NCBI RefSeq assembly: GCF_000426065.1
Contig: NZ_KE384491.1
Coordinates: 124,001 to 188,000, forward strand
DNA from: Mycobacterium sp. URHD0025
GTDB taxonomy: Bacteria > Actinomycetota > Actinomycetes > Mycobacteriales > Mycobacteriaceae
Length of the DNA: 64,000 nt
Reading direction: 5' to 3'
In this document: one piece after another, positions 1 to 7,593 of the stretch
Layout: each line of letters begins with the position of its first letter
How positions within the stretch are numbered: the stretch's first letter is position 1
Position numbers and translations under genes: made by a program
The notes under the pieces: generated by a model
What the model saw: only the letters and a program-made list of their open reading frames with translations
Databases searched by the model: none
Told to the model about the DNA's origin: nothing

Positions 1-132
1 GGCTCAGACCTGCCCCGTATCGCCCGGGCCAACAAGATCCTCGATCTGGCGCGGACGTACGGCATCCACGAGCCCGAGTACAGCGACGATCCGGACCACG
101 TGCCGGCCCCGTCCGACACGTACCACTACTGA
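1..132 (+). CDS. C-terminal end of an unrecognised protein (partial)
   Basis: An open frame runs in from the left edge and ends in TGA at 130-132, leaving 43 visible residues. The tail is hydrophilic, rich in Asp, Pro and Tyr, and ends in Tyr-His-Tyr. Codon use and GC-rich third positions look like the neighbouring genes, so a real coding end is likely. It converges on the dapB operon with only 7 bases between the two stop codons. Nothing in the visible tail identifies a family, so no function is proposed. Confidence 0.55.
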   Translation, partial: GSDLPRIARANKILDLARTYGIHEPEYSDDPDHVPAPSDTYHY

Positions 133-139
133 CGCCGGT

Positions 140-604
140 TCAGGCCTGCGGTTTGTCGTCGTGGCGGTGGATGAAGCTGCTGATCGCGCGGGCGATTCCG
201 CGGCCCGCGTAGATACCCGCGGCCACCGACACCACGATCATCAAACCAAAAGTCAGCGTCCAGTTGGGCCTGCTGTGGCTGACGTTCCACCAGATGAACG
301 TGAACAGCAACGCGCAGACGAACACCAGGATGTCGCGCCAATTGCCGCGATAGGACAACGCGGCTTCGCGGAGTTCGCGGGTGCGCTCGCCCGCATCGAT
401 CAATTCGTCGATCCGCCGATCGATGCTGGCCTGCATTCTGGCCCGGCGTTCGACCTGGTCCTCCGGAATACGCGCGAGCAGATCGAGATCCTTGGTGATC
501 AGACCGCGTACGTCTGGTGGCTTGAGGTTGCCTGCAGCCGCTCCGAGCAGGGCACCACCGGCAATGGGCGCCGCCCCCAGCGCAAGTTCGGCGATTCCTG
601 GCAT
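140..604 (-). CDS. conserved two-helix membrane protein of unknown function
   Basis: A 154-residue protein and the last gene of the dapB transcription unit, 12 bases after the flavodoxin-like gene. The N-terminal half has an Ala/Gly-rich hydrophobic stretch (about 5-26), then a charged, probably helical segment with many Arg and Glu (about 35-85). Two hydrophobic segments follow at about 90-107 and 115-135, with a basic, His-containing C-terminus. It is probably an inner-membrane protein with both ends in the cytoplasm. I recognise no domain, and position in the operon is the only functional hint. Confidence 0.7.
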   Translation of the reverse strand: MPGIAELALGAAPIAGGALLGAAAGNLKPPDVRGLITKDLDLLARIPEDQVERRARMQASIDRRIDELIDAGERTRELREAALSYRGNWRDILVFVCALLFTFIWWNVSHSRPNWTLTFGLMIVVSVAAGIYAGRGIARAISSFIHRHDDKPQA

Positions 605-616
605 TACGTCCCTCCA

Positions 617-1072
617 TCACTCCATCAGCGTTGCGGCCAGGGTGCCGCCCAGCTCGTAGGCCCGTTCCCGAATCCCGGCATCGACGGCGCCCGCAACTTC
701 GAGCACGTCCGCTGCCTTGACCAACGCCAGTCCCGTCACGATCTTGTCGACCGCATTCGCCGCGCCCACGGTGTCGTTGTTGCCGTGCACCCACAGCCCG
801 TACGGACGCCCGGCCACATGGTCGAGGCTCGGGTAGTACACCGTATCGAAAAAGTGCTTCAGCGCACCGCTCATGTAGCCGAAATTGGCTGTGGTTCCGA
901 ACAAATAGCCGTCGGCGGCGAGCATGTCCGTCACGGTCGCAGCTAACGCCGGCTTGAGTTCGACTGTGACTCCGGAGATGTCCGGATCGTGCGTTCCGGC
1001 CAGCACCGCTTCCAGGAGCTCCCGCGTTGCCGGGGACGGCGTGTGATGCACCACCAGCAGGGTTTTGGTCAT
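617..1072 (-). CDS. flavodoxin-like / NAD(P)H-dependent FMN oxidoreductase
   Basis: A 151-residue protein with a flavodoxin fold. A beta strand opens it (TKTLLVVHHTPSPATRELLE), giving the Ser/Thr phosphate loop for FMN. A GTTANFGYMSGALKHFFD segment at about 88-105 resembles the isoalloxazine loop of WrbA/flavodoxin-like proteins, followed by a Gly-rich strand (GLWVHGNND). It probably binds FMN in the cytoplasm; its redox partner is unknown. It overlaps the upstream membrane-protein gene by four bases, so translation is coupled. The position downstream of dapB matches M. tuberculosis Rv2771c from memory. Confidence 0.8.
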   Translation of the reverse strand: MTKTLLVVHHTPSPATRELLEAVLAGTHDPDISGVTVELKPALAATVTDMLAADGYLFGTTANFGYMSGALKHFFDTVYYPSLDHVAGRPYGLWVHGNNDTVGAANAVDKIVTGLALVKAADVLEVAGAVDAGIRERAYELGGTLAATLME

Positions 1073-1539
1073 GACGAGTGCTGTTCCTGCATCCGCACTG
1101 CCGTGCGCATGGTCTCGCGCGCACGGCCACGGTCACCGGCGAAGTCGTAGGCGCGGGCCAGGCGGTACCAGCGAACCCAATTGTCCGGATCTGCTTCCAG
1201 TTCGGCCTTGACCGTCGCGAAAAGCCCATCGGCCGCGTCGCGTTCGATACGCCCGGACGGGCGCGTCGGCAGCTCGCTGACGTCGAGTTCCATGTCCTGT
1301 TCCCGGGCGAGGCGGGCCAGCCGTTGGTGCGTCAGGCCGGCGCGCAGCGTGGTGACCAGCACCCAGATACCGATGAGCGGGAACGCCAGAAGCGCCAGGC
1401 CCAGGCCGATCGCAGCCGGCTCACCCGAGGTGATGAAGACGAACGCGGTACGACCCAGCATCAGGAAGTAGGCGATCAGCGCCAGGCACATGAAGCCGAT
1501 CACCAGTTGGATGCGCAGCGACCGCGCGCCGTCACTCAC
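1069..1539 (-). CDS. membrane-anchored protein with TPR-like tail (Rv2772c-like)
   Basis: A 156-residue protein with two N-terminal transmembrane helices (about 10-35 and 42-65). The cytoplasmic tail is Arg/Glu-rich and ends in a helical repeat with TPR character (WVRWYRLARAYDFAGDRGRA). The start overlaps the dapB stop by four bases (ATGA), and the stop overlaps the next start in the same way, so the three genes are translationally coupled. The function is unknown. A TPR-like tail would suit protein-protein contact at the membrane, but that is inference. Confidence 0.75.
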   Translation of the reverse strand: MSDGARSLRIQLVIGFMCLALIAYFLMLGRTAFVFITSGEPAAIGLGLALLAFPLIGIWVLVTTLRAGLTHQRLARLAREQDMELDVSELPTRPSGRIERDAADGLFATVKAELEADPDNWVRWYRLARAYDFAGDRGRARETMRTAVRMQEQHSS

Positions 1540-2273
1540 GACAGATCGAGCAGCGGTTCAATGCCGATGGTCAAACCCGGCCGCTCGCCGACCTTGCGCA
1601 CCGCCAGCAGCACGCCCGGCACGAATGAGGACCGGTCCAGGCTGTCGTGCCGGATGGTCAGCGTCTCCCCCTGGGTTCCGAACAGCACCTCCTGATGGGC
1701 AATCAGACCGGCCAGCCGCACCGAGTGCACCGGAACGCCGTCGACATCGGCGCCACGGGCGCCTTCGAGGCCCGTACTCGTGGCATCGGGATTGGGGGGC
1801 ATGCCTTTTCGCGCCTCGGCGATGAGCTTCGCGGTGCGTGCGGCGGTGCCCGACGGTGCGTCGGCCTTGTGTGGGTGATGCAGTTCGATGATTTCGACGG
1901 ACTCGAAATAACGCGCCGCCTGCTGGGCGAAGTGCATGGACAGCACGGCGCCGATGGCGAAGTTCGGCGCGATCAGCACCGCGGCATCCGGCTTTGCCTT
2001 GAGCCAGGCCTCTACCTGTTCGATGCGGTCCCAGGTGAATCCGGTGGTCCCGACGACAGCGTGAATACCGTTGTCGATGAGGAACTTCAGGTTGTCCATC
2101 ACCACGTCGGGATGGGTGAAGTCGATGACCACATCGGTCTTGGTATCGGTCAGCAAGGTCAGCGGATCGCCCACATCGACCCCGGTCGAAAATGTCAGAT
2201 CCTCCGCGGATTCGACCGCGTGCACCATGGTCGCGCCGACTTTGCCCTTAGCTCCGAGAACACCAACTCGCAT
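1536..2273 (-). CDS. dapB: 4-hydroxy-tetrahydrodipicolinate reductase DapB
   Basis: DapB reduces hydroxy-tetrahydrodipicolinate with NAD(P)H in the diaminopimelate/lysine pathway, which feeds peptidoglycan. The start at 2273 gives 245 residues, the length I recall for the mycobacterial enzyme; longer in-frame upstream extension is non-conserved. It has the Rossmann start MRVGVLGAKGKVG, the VVGTTGF loop, PNFAIGAVL, and the catalytic/substrate signature ELHHPHKADAPSGTA at about 130-145. It leads a four-gene unit. The divergent 13E12-type gene begins at 2401, so a 127-base region holds both promoters. Confidence 0.97.
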   Translation of the reverse strand: MRVGVLGAKGKVGATMVHAVESAEDLTFSTGVDVGDPLTLLTDTKTDVVIDFTHPDVVMDNLKFLIDNGIHAVVGTTGFTWDRIEQVEAWLKAKPDAAVLIAPNFAIGAVLSMHFAQQAARYFESVEIIELHHPHKADAPSGTAARTAKLIAEARKGMPPNPDATSTGLEGARGADVDGVPVHSVRLAGLIAHQEVLFGTQGETLTIRHDSLDRSSFVPGVLLAVRKVGERPGLTIGIEPLLDLS

Positions 2274-2370
2274 GTCTGGGAGCCTACTGCCCGGGCTTAT
2301 TCGGGTATTCGGTCCGGTGCAAAAGGAAACTTTGGCCTCGTTCGTCACTGCTGCCCCAAATCGTGCAGAC

Positions 2371-2400
2371 CTGTCAGGGTATCGAACTAGTGTTCGAATC
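2371..2400 (+). promoter_or_regulatory. DNA-damage promoter: PafBC-type motif overlapping a perfect LexA box
   Basis: A perfect mycobacterial SOS box lies at 2382-2397: TCGAAC, four bases, GTTCGA. Interlocked with it, CTGTCAGGG (2371-2379), eight bases, then TAGTGT (2388-2393) fits the RecA-NDp/PafBC-dependent promoter consensus TTGTCRGTG-N8-TAnnnT. The -10 lies 7 bases before ATG 2401, so transcription should start at or next to the ATG and give a leaderless mRNA. LexA would sit on the -10 itself. Confidence 0.85.
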
Positions 2401-3789
2401 ATGAACGACGGGGTCGCTGCCAAGCTCGCCGCGTTGACCGCCGCGGTAGCCGACCTGCAGTCCCTGCCGTTCACCGCCCTGTCCACCGCGCAGTTGCTGG
2501 ACGTGTGCTCGGGGATGCAGCAGGCCCGCAATCTGATCCCGACGATCGAACACCCGGCGGTCGCCGCACTGGCCGAGCAAGGCGCCGCGGCCAGGATCGG
2601 CGCCAAGTCCTGGCCCGAAGCACTGCGCATCCGGTTGCGGATCTCTGGGACCGAGGCCCGCCGGCGCTACCGCGACGCGCTGAACTTCGCGCCGCGCATC
2701 TCGACAACGGGAGAGTCCTTGCCGCCGCTGCGGGCCGCGACCGGCGCCGCCCAGGCCGGCGGCTGGATCAACGCCGAACACATCGAGATCCTGGAATCGT
2801 TCTTCCGCAAATGCCCGCCCTGGGTTGACGCGGTCGGCCGGGCGCGGTTCGAGGAGAAACTGGTCGCCGTCGCCGCCACCAACGCCCCCGAGACTCTGCA
2901 GCAAGCGGCCAGCGAGGCGCTGTACTTGCTCGATCAGGACGGCCCCGAACCCTCCGACAAACGGTGCGCCCGACGCCGCGGCATCGTGCTCGGGCCGCAG
3001 GAACCCGACGGGATGTCCCAGATTCGCGGCTGGATCAACCCCGAACTGCGCGCCGGCCTGGAGGCGGTCAACGCCAAAACGGCGGCCCCAGGCATGTGCA
3101 ACCCCGACGACGAGAACCCCTGCACCAGCGGCTCCCCGTCCGAAGAACAGGTTCAGGCTGACACCCGCACCCCACCTCAACGCACCCACGACGCCCTGCT
3201 GGCACTGACCCGCAACGCACTGATGTCCGGGGAACTCGGCCAACACAACGGGCTACCGGTGTCGATCGTGGTCACCACCACCCTGCAGGAAATCGCGGCC
3301 GGGGCCGGCGTCGCAGTGACCACCAGCGGATCGAAGCTGCCCATCTCCGACGTGATCCGGTTGGCTGCCCACGCCTGGCACTACCTGGCCATCTACGACA
3401 AACACACCAGCATGCCGCTGTATCTGGGACGCACCCGACGCATTGCCACCCCGGCACAACGGTTGATGCTGTTCGGCAGGGAACGCGGCTGCACCCGCCC
3501 GGGCTGCACCGCTCCGGCCAACCGGTCACAGGTCCACCACGCCCACCGCGACTGGGCCAAAGGCGGGCACACCAATGTGGATGAACTGACCCTGGGCTGC
3601 GGGCCCGACCAACGCCTGGTAGGCCCTGGCAAATGGACCACTCGCATCAACGCCCACGGCAAGTGTGAATGGATTCCACCCCGCCTGCTGGACACCGGCC
3701 AGGCCCGCACCAACACGCACCACCACCCTCAGCGCTACCTCACTGACAACAACCAAAGCGATGACGAAACCGACTGCCAACCAACATGA
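2401..3789 (+). CDS. 13E12-family DUF222 / HNH endonuclease-domain protein
   Basis: A 462-residue protein of the mycobacterial 13E12 repeat family. The N-terminal DUF222 helical region (about 20-330) precedes a C-terminal HNH-like zinc module. In the module CTRPGC is followed by VHHAHRDW, an Asn in HTNVDEL and a final CGPDQR, where classical HNH nucleases have His near the last position; nuclease activity is therefore uncertain. The ATG at 2401 is chosen because it sits right behind the damage promoter, and upstream codons in this frame are antisense to dapB. Several 13E12 members in M. tuberculosis are DNA-damage induced. These genes are multicopy and can recombine, but no flanking inverted repeats are visible here. 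Confidence 0.85.
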   Translation: MNDGVAAKLAALTAAVADLQSLPFTALSTAQLLDVCSGMQQARNLIPTIEHPAVAALAEQGAAARIGAKSWPEALRIRLRISGTEARRRYRDALNFAPRISTTGESLPPLRAATGAAQAGGWINAEHIEILESFFRKCPPWVDAVGRARFEEKLVAVAATNAPETLQQAASEALYLLDQDGPEPSDKRCARRRGIVLGPQEPDGMSQIRGWINPELRAGLEAVNAKTAAPGMCNPDDENPCTSGSPSEEQVQADTRTPPQRTHDALLALTRNALMSGELGQHNGLPVSIVVTTTLQEIAAGAGVAVTTSGSKLPISDVIRLAAHAWHYLAIYDKHTSMPLYLGRTRRIATPAQRLMLFGRERGCTRPGCTAPANRSQVHHAHRDWAKGGHTNVDELTLGCGPDQRLVGPGKWTTRINAHGKCEWIPPRLLDTGQARTNTHHHPQRYLTDNNQSDDETDCQPT

Positions 3790-3837
3790 TTGCGCACACC
3801 AGGGGCCACACGGACAACCGGTCTCTAGGGTGGAGCC

Positions 3838-4608
3838 ATGCGTCTGATCCATGCGGTGCCGTTCGCCGTTGCTGTTCTCGCGTTCATGGGGTGTTCCGAC
3901 AACGCAGCCGCCGACGATGCAGACCTCACCGGCCGAACGTTCGTCTCGGATCGGGTGGAAGGCGAGCAGATCCCCGGCGGTGGGCCACTGACCATCGGTT
4001 TCGACGGGAGTCAGATCAGCACCTTCGCCGGCTGCAACCACGGTTCTGGCACCGTCGATGTGGCCGAGGGCCGGATCAGCACACAACTGGCCATGACGAT
4101 GATGGCCTGCGCGCCGCCCGTCGGTGATTCGGATGCCTGGGTATCGAAGTTTTTCGACGCCAAGCCCACCTGGGCGCTCTCCGGCGACACGCTCACGTTG
4201 CGCACCGACGCCGCGACCGTCACGTTGCGCGACAAGAAGGTGGCCGATCCCGATCGGCCGCTCACCGGCACCACCTGGCAGGTCACCAGCCTGGTCTCGG
4301 CGCAGGCGGTCAGCACGTCGGTCGCTCTCGAACAGTCCAAGCCCACCTTGACCATCGGCGACGACGGCGCGGTGACCGGTTCGACGGGCTGCAACCGGAT
4401 CACCGGACACGCCACGGTTTCCGGGTCACCGGCAATCATCGAGTTCGGGCCGCTGGCCACCACCAGAATGGCCTGCGCACCCGAGGTCGCCGAAATCGAG
4501 CAAGCCGTCCTACGGGTCCTCAAGGGCACGGTCCAGACCGCTGTCGACTCCGACGAATTGACGCTCTCCGGCGCCGACGGCAATGGATTGGTGTTGCGCG
4601 CGAAGTGA
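3838..4608 (+). CDS. lipoprotein with two META domains
   Basis: A 256-residue exported protein with a short signal sequence and a lipobox (AFMGC, Cys at about 20), so it should be lipidated and anchored on the outer face of the membrane. The mature part holds two copies of the META/HslJ fold, about 30-130 and 140-250. Each has the typical G-C-N turn (FAGCNHGSG and STGCNRITG) and a later M-A-C strand (MMACAPP and RMACAPE). META proteins are linked to heat shock and drug tolerance in other bacteria, but no reaction is known. It converges on aldR with 16 bases between. Confidence 0.85.
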   Translation: MRLIHAVPFAVAVLAFMGCSDNAAADDADLTGRTFVSDRVEGEQIPGGGPLTIGFDGSQISTFAGCNHGSGTVDVAEGRISTQLAMTMMACAPPVGDSDAWVSKFFDAKPTWALSGDTLTLRTDAATVTLRDKKVADPDRPLTGTTWQVTSLVSAQAVSTSVALEQSKPTLTIGDDGAVTGSTGCNRITGHATVSGSPAIIEFGPLATTRMACAPEVAEIEQAVLRVLKGTVQTAVDSDELTLSGADGNGLVLRAK

Positions 4609-4624
4609 ATTCAGAGCCGTGAAC

Positions 4625-5137
4625 TCAGAGCGGTGACGCTCCGCGCAGATGCTCGAAGATCAGCGAGGTCTGGGTACCCGCCACGTCGGCGTCGGCATTG
4701 AGGTTCTCGACCACGAACGCCCGCAGATCGTCGGTGTCACGCGCGGCCACGTGCAGGATGAAGTCGTCGCCTCCGGCCAGGAAATACACGTCCATCACCT
4801 GTGGCCTGGTGCGGATGTGGGCGATGAAATTGCGGATCTTGCCCCGGGCGTTCGATTGCAGACTCACCGAGATCATGGCCTGCAGGCTGAGCCCCACGGC
4901 GGTGGGATCGATGTCTGTGTAGAAGCCCCGGATCACCCCGATGTCCTGGAGCCTGCGCACGCGACCGTGGCAGGTCGACGCCGCGATCCCTACCGCGTCG
5001 GCCAACGCGCTGTTGGAGATGCGGGCGTCGGCGTGCAACGCGAGCAGGATGCGCCGGTCGACGTCATCGAGCTCAGGCCGAACATCCTTCGGCGAACGGG
5101 CCGCACGCACGGCCGAGATTGATGATTCTTCTGCCAT
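4625..5137 (-). CDS. aldR: Lrp/AsnC-family regulator AldR
   Basis: A 170-residue Lrp/AsnC regulator. After a short tail comes the winged HTH (about 22-75: LDDVDRRILLALHADARIS...ASTCHGRVRRLQDIG), then a C-terminal RAM/ligand domain (about 85-160, with YFLAGGDDFILHVAARD). It is divergent from ald with a 93-base gap, the arrangement known from mycobacteria, where AldR controls alanine dehydrogenase and senses amino acids such as alanine. That regulatory link is prior knowledge; here I see only the family and the gene order. Confidence 0.9.
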   Translation of the reverse strand: MAEESSISAVRAARSPKDVRPELDDVDRRILLALHADARISNSALADAVGIAASTCHGRVRRLQDIGVIRGFYTDIDPTAVGLSLQAMISVSLQSNARGKIRNFIAHIRTRPQVMDVYFLAGGDDFILHVAARDTDDLRAFVVENLNADADVAGTQTSLIFEHLRGASPL

Positions 5138-5151
5138 GCGCCAAGCGTAGC

Positions 5152-5190
5152 GAATCTTCGTCCGAGATATTGCTCATTAATCGAAGGTTC
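5152..5190. promoter_or_regulatory. candidate AldR operator in the aldR-ald gap
   Basis: The AT-rich gap between aldR and ald contains an 8-of-9 inverted repeat, GAATCTTCG (5152-5160) and CGAAGGTTC (5182-5190). Related GATTCTTC and GGTTCTTC runs lie on either side. Repeated, imperfect dyads are typical of Lrp-type operators. The ald start is preceded by an AAGGAG-type ribosome site at 5220-5225. Confidence 0.5.
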
Positions 5191-5230
5191 TTCACAATTA
5201 TTTCAGCACATCAACTTTGAAGGAGCGAGC

Positions 5231-6346
5231 ATGCTCGTCGGCATCCCGACCGAGATCAAGAACAACGAGTACCGAGTGGCGATCACCCCGGCGGGTGTGG
5301 CGGAGCTGACCCGGCGCGGCCACGACGTGATCATCCAGGCCGGCGCGGGCGAGGGCTCGGCCATCACCGACAACGACTTCAAAGCCGCCGGCGCCGAGAT
5401 CGTGACTTCGGCCGACCAGGTGTGGGCCGAGGCCGAACTGCTCCTCAAGGTCAAAGAACCCATCGCAGCCGAGTACTCGCGCATGCGCAAGGGCCAGACG
5501 CTGTTCACCTACCTGCACCTGGCGGCGTCCAAGGAATGCACTGACGCCCTACTGGCCTCGGGTACCACCTCGATCGCCTACGAGACCGTGCAGACCACCG
5601 ACGGCGCGCTTCCCCTCCTCGCCCCGATGAGCGAGGTCGCCGGCCGGCTTTCCGCACAGGTCGGCTCCTACCACCTCATGCGGACCCAGGGCGGCCGCGG
5701 TGTCCTCATGGGTGGCGTCCCCGGCGTCGCACCGGCCGAGGTCGTCGTCATCGGCGGTGGCGTGGCCGGCTACAACGCCGCCCGCATCGCCAAGGGCATG
5801 GGCGCCCACGTCACGGTGTTCGACCTGAACGTGAACACGCTGCGCAAGATCGACAACGAGAACAACGGCAGCATCGAGACCCGTTACTCGTCGAGCCTGG
5901 AGCTCGAGGAGGCCGTCAAGAAGGCCGACCTGGTGATCGGGGCGGTGCTCATCCCGGGCGCGAAGGCGCCAAAGCTCGTCACCAACGCGACCGTTTCTCA
6001 CATGAAGGCCGGTGCGGTCCTGGTCGACATCGCCATCGATCAGGGTGGCTGCTTCGAGGATTCGCGGCCCACCACCCACGACGACCCGACGTTCGCCGTC
6101 CACGACACGGTGTTCTACTGCGTGGCCAACATGCCCGGCTCCGTCCCGCGCACGTCGACATTCGGGCTGACCAACGCCACGATGCCGTACGTGCTCAAGT
6201 TGGCCGACAAGGGCTGGAAGGCCGCCTGCGCGGCTGACCAGGCACTCGCCAAGGGCCTCTCCACGCACGAGGGCGCGCTGCTGTCCGAGCAGGTCGCCTC
6301 CGACCTCGACATGCCGTTCACCGATCCGGCCGCCTTCCTGGCCTGA
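5231..6346 (+). CDS. ald: L-alanine dehydrogenase
   Basis: A 371-residue NAD-dependent alanine dehydrogenase interconverting alanine with pyruvate and ammonia. The N-terminal catalytic domain starts MLVGIPTEIKNNEYRVAITP and includes the substrate Lys and His (LLKVKEP, YLHLAASK). The central Rossmann fold carries VVVIGGGVAGYNAARIAKGMGA (about 170-190), and the C-terminus has the conserved DIAIDQGGC and NMPGSVPRTST. Length and motifs are standard for the tuberculosis antigen Ald. A hairpin follows its stop codon. Confidence 0.97.
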   Translation: MLVGIPTEIKNNEYRVAITPAGVAELTRRGHDVIIQAGAGEGSAITDNDFKAAGAEIVTSADQVWAEAELLLKVKEPIAAEYSRMRKGQTLFTYLHLAASKECTDALLASGTTSIAYETVQTTDGALPLLAPMSEVAGRLSAQVGSYHLMRTQGGRGVLMGGVPGVAPAEVVVIGGGVAGYNAARIAKGMGAHVTVFDLNVNTLRKIDNENNGSIETRYSSSLELEEAVKKADLVIGAVLIPGAKAPKLVTNATVSHMKAGAVLVDIAIDQGGCFEDSRPTTHDDPTFAVHDTVFYCVANMPGSVPRTSTFGLTNATMPYVLKLADKGWKAACAADQALAKGLSTHEGALLSEQVASDLDMPFTDPAAFLA

Positions 6347-6355
6347 TACCCCCAT

Positions 6356-6391
6356 GATCGCCCGGCTGGAGTTGGCTCCGGCCGGGCGATC
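6356..6391 (+). terminator. hairpin terminator after ald
   Basis: Eleven-base arms GATCGCCCGGC (6356-6366) and GCCGGGCGATC (6381-6391) flank a smaller inner stem GGAG/CTCC. It lies 9 bases after the ald stop. No T-run follows, as is common for mycobacterial terminators. Confidence 0.7.
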
Positions 6392-6414
6392 GCGCATTCC
6401 GCCCCGTAGCCATT

Positions 6415-6436
6415 CTTGACACGTGTCAAGTATGGT
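6415..6436 (+). promoter_or_regulatory. 16-bp perfect palindrome and -10 box before the GXWXG gene
   Basis: CTTGACACGTGTCAAG (6415-6430) is a perfect palindrome, directly followed by TATGGT (6431-6436), a good -10 element. The gene's ATG is at 6444, so transcription probably starts on the ATG. The palindrome would cover the -35/spacer and looks like a TetR-type operator. No regulator gene is adjacent. Confidence 0.65.
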
Positions 6437-6443
6437 GGCGTCC

Positions 6444-6995
6444 ATGTTGCAGCAGCTGTTTTCCACCGTCCCGTCGACCACAACCGAGGCGCTCGACGTG
6501 TTCGACGCGGCCGAGGCGGTCGAACCGGAGTTCATGGTCGGCACCTGGCACGGCGCCGAACTGCCAACCGGACATCCGATGGACGGCCTGCTGGCAGCCA
6601 GCGGCTGGTGGGGCAAGCAGTTCGTCGACGCCGAGACAGTGCACCCGCTGCTGTTCCCCGGAACCGACGGCGCATCGCTGTGGGCCCTCAACCCGGCGCT
6701 GGCGTTCGGCGGCCTCGCGGTATCGGCCAAGCTCCCACTACTTCGGGGCCGGTCGATGGTGGGCCCGATCGCGGCGTTGCGGCCGGTGTTGCAAACCCGC
6801 GCGCCCAAGGCCAGGTTGCGCACCACCCGCTACCGCGGCATCGACACGGCGACGATGGTCTACGACCAGCTGCCGATCAACGACGTGTTCCGGCGCCTGT
6901 CCCCCGACGCAGTGATCGGCGCGATGGACCTGCGGAACTCTCCCAAGCCGTACTTCTTCGTGCTGCGCCGCGACGACTCTCTGCAGGTGACCTAG
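6444..6995 (+). CDS. GXWXG / DUF4334-domain protein
   Basis: A 183-residue cytoplasmic protein. The N-terminal GXWXG domain shows FMVGTWHGAELPTGHPMDG at about 28-46, giving the family its name. A DUF4334-like C-terminal half follows (about 115-180, RGIDTATMVYDQLPINDVF). No catalytic role is established for the family. The start at 6444 rather than in-frame upstream codons at 6423 or 6432 is chosen from the -10 box at 6431-6436, which predicts a leaderless message. It stands alone between the ald terminator and the heat-shock gene. Confidence 0.8.
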   Translation: MLQQLFSTVPSTTTEALDVFDAAEAVEPEFMVGTWHGAELPTGHPMDGLLAASGWWGKQFVDAETVHPLLFPGTDGASLWALNPALAFGGLAVSAKLPLLRGRSMVGPIAALRPVLQTRAPKARLRTTRYRGIDTATMVYDQLPINDVFRRLSPDAVIGAMDLRNSPKPYFFVLRRDDSLQVT

Positions 6996-7122
6996 CAGCC
7001 GCACGTACCCACGCTGTTCACCCCGCATTCGACCGACGGCTCCACGCCAGTGCTTGGATCGAAAGGGCAAGCGTTACAAGGCCTTTTCCTCCGATCTACG
7101 TTCCAGGACTGAGGAGTCACCC

Positions 7123-7593
7123 ATGGTCAACCTGCCCGTCGCACACCAGCCCCGCCCATTGCTGCCCGAGCTTTCGGAGTTCTTCGCCGGGATCACGCCG
7201 TTCGCCAGCTTGCGCCCCATCTTCGAGCGCAACCTCATGCGCATCGAGGACGAGGTCACCGAGGATCATTACGAGCTGCGCGCCGAGATCCCCGGCATCG
7301 ATCCGGCCGCGGATGTTCAGATCACCGTGGCCGATGGCCAACTGACCGTGAAGGCCGAGCGTTCAGAACGCGCCGACACCACGGCACGGTCGGAGTTCTC
7401 CTACGGCTCGTTCCTGCGCACCGTGACGCTGCCGGCCGAGGCTGACGAGGACAACATCACAGCCGGCTACGAGCGCGGCATCCTGACCGTGCGCGTGCCG
7501 TTGTCGCAGAATCCCGCCGGAGCCCGCCAGATCGAGATCCAGGGCACCGAGAACGGCTCGGCCGCAATCGGATCCGTGGAGCACTCAGAGTAA
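7123..7593 (+). CDS. hspX: small heat-shock protein, HspX/alpha-crystallin type
   Basis: A 156-residue Hsp20 chaperone. The N-terminus (PRPLLPELSEFFAGITPFA) and the alpha-crystallin domain (about 45-135, with YELRAEIPGIDP, DGQLTVKAER, EFSYGSFLRTVTLP and YERGILTVRVP) closely resemble the 16-kDa HspX antigen as I remember it. It should form oligomers that hold unfolded proteins during stress or stasis. The ATG at 7123 follows a clear GAGGAG ribosome site. I looked for a DosR box upstream and did not find one, so hypoxic control is not supported here. Its last 9 bases overlap the end of the convergent beta-lactamase gene. Confidence 0.88.
   Translation: MVNLPVAHQPRPLLPELSEFFAGITPFASLRPIFERNLMRIEDEVTEDHYELRAEIPGIDPAADVQITVADGQLTVKAERSERADTTARSEFSYGSFLRTVTLPAEADEDNITAGYERGILTVRVPLSQNPAGARQIEIQGTENGSAAIGSVEHSE

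Noticed and set aside
2071..2400. N-terminal extension of the 13E12 protein to 2071
   Set aside because: It is antisense to dapB and upstream of the damage promoter; the DUF222 region begins after 2401.
2401..3789. Insertion sequence or transposon around the 13E12 gene
   Set aside because: No transposase, terminal inverted repeats or target duplications were seen; the family is multicopy but not a simple insertion sequence.
6996..7122. DosR box upstream of the HspX-like gene
   Set aside because: I looked for the GGGACTTNNGTCCC-type dyad in the gap and found none.
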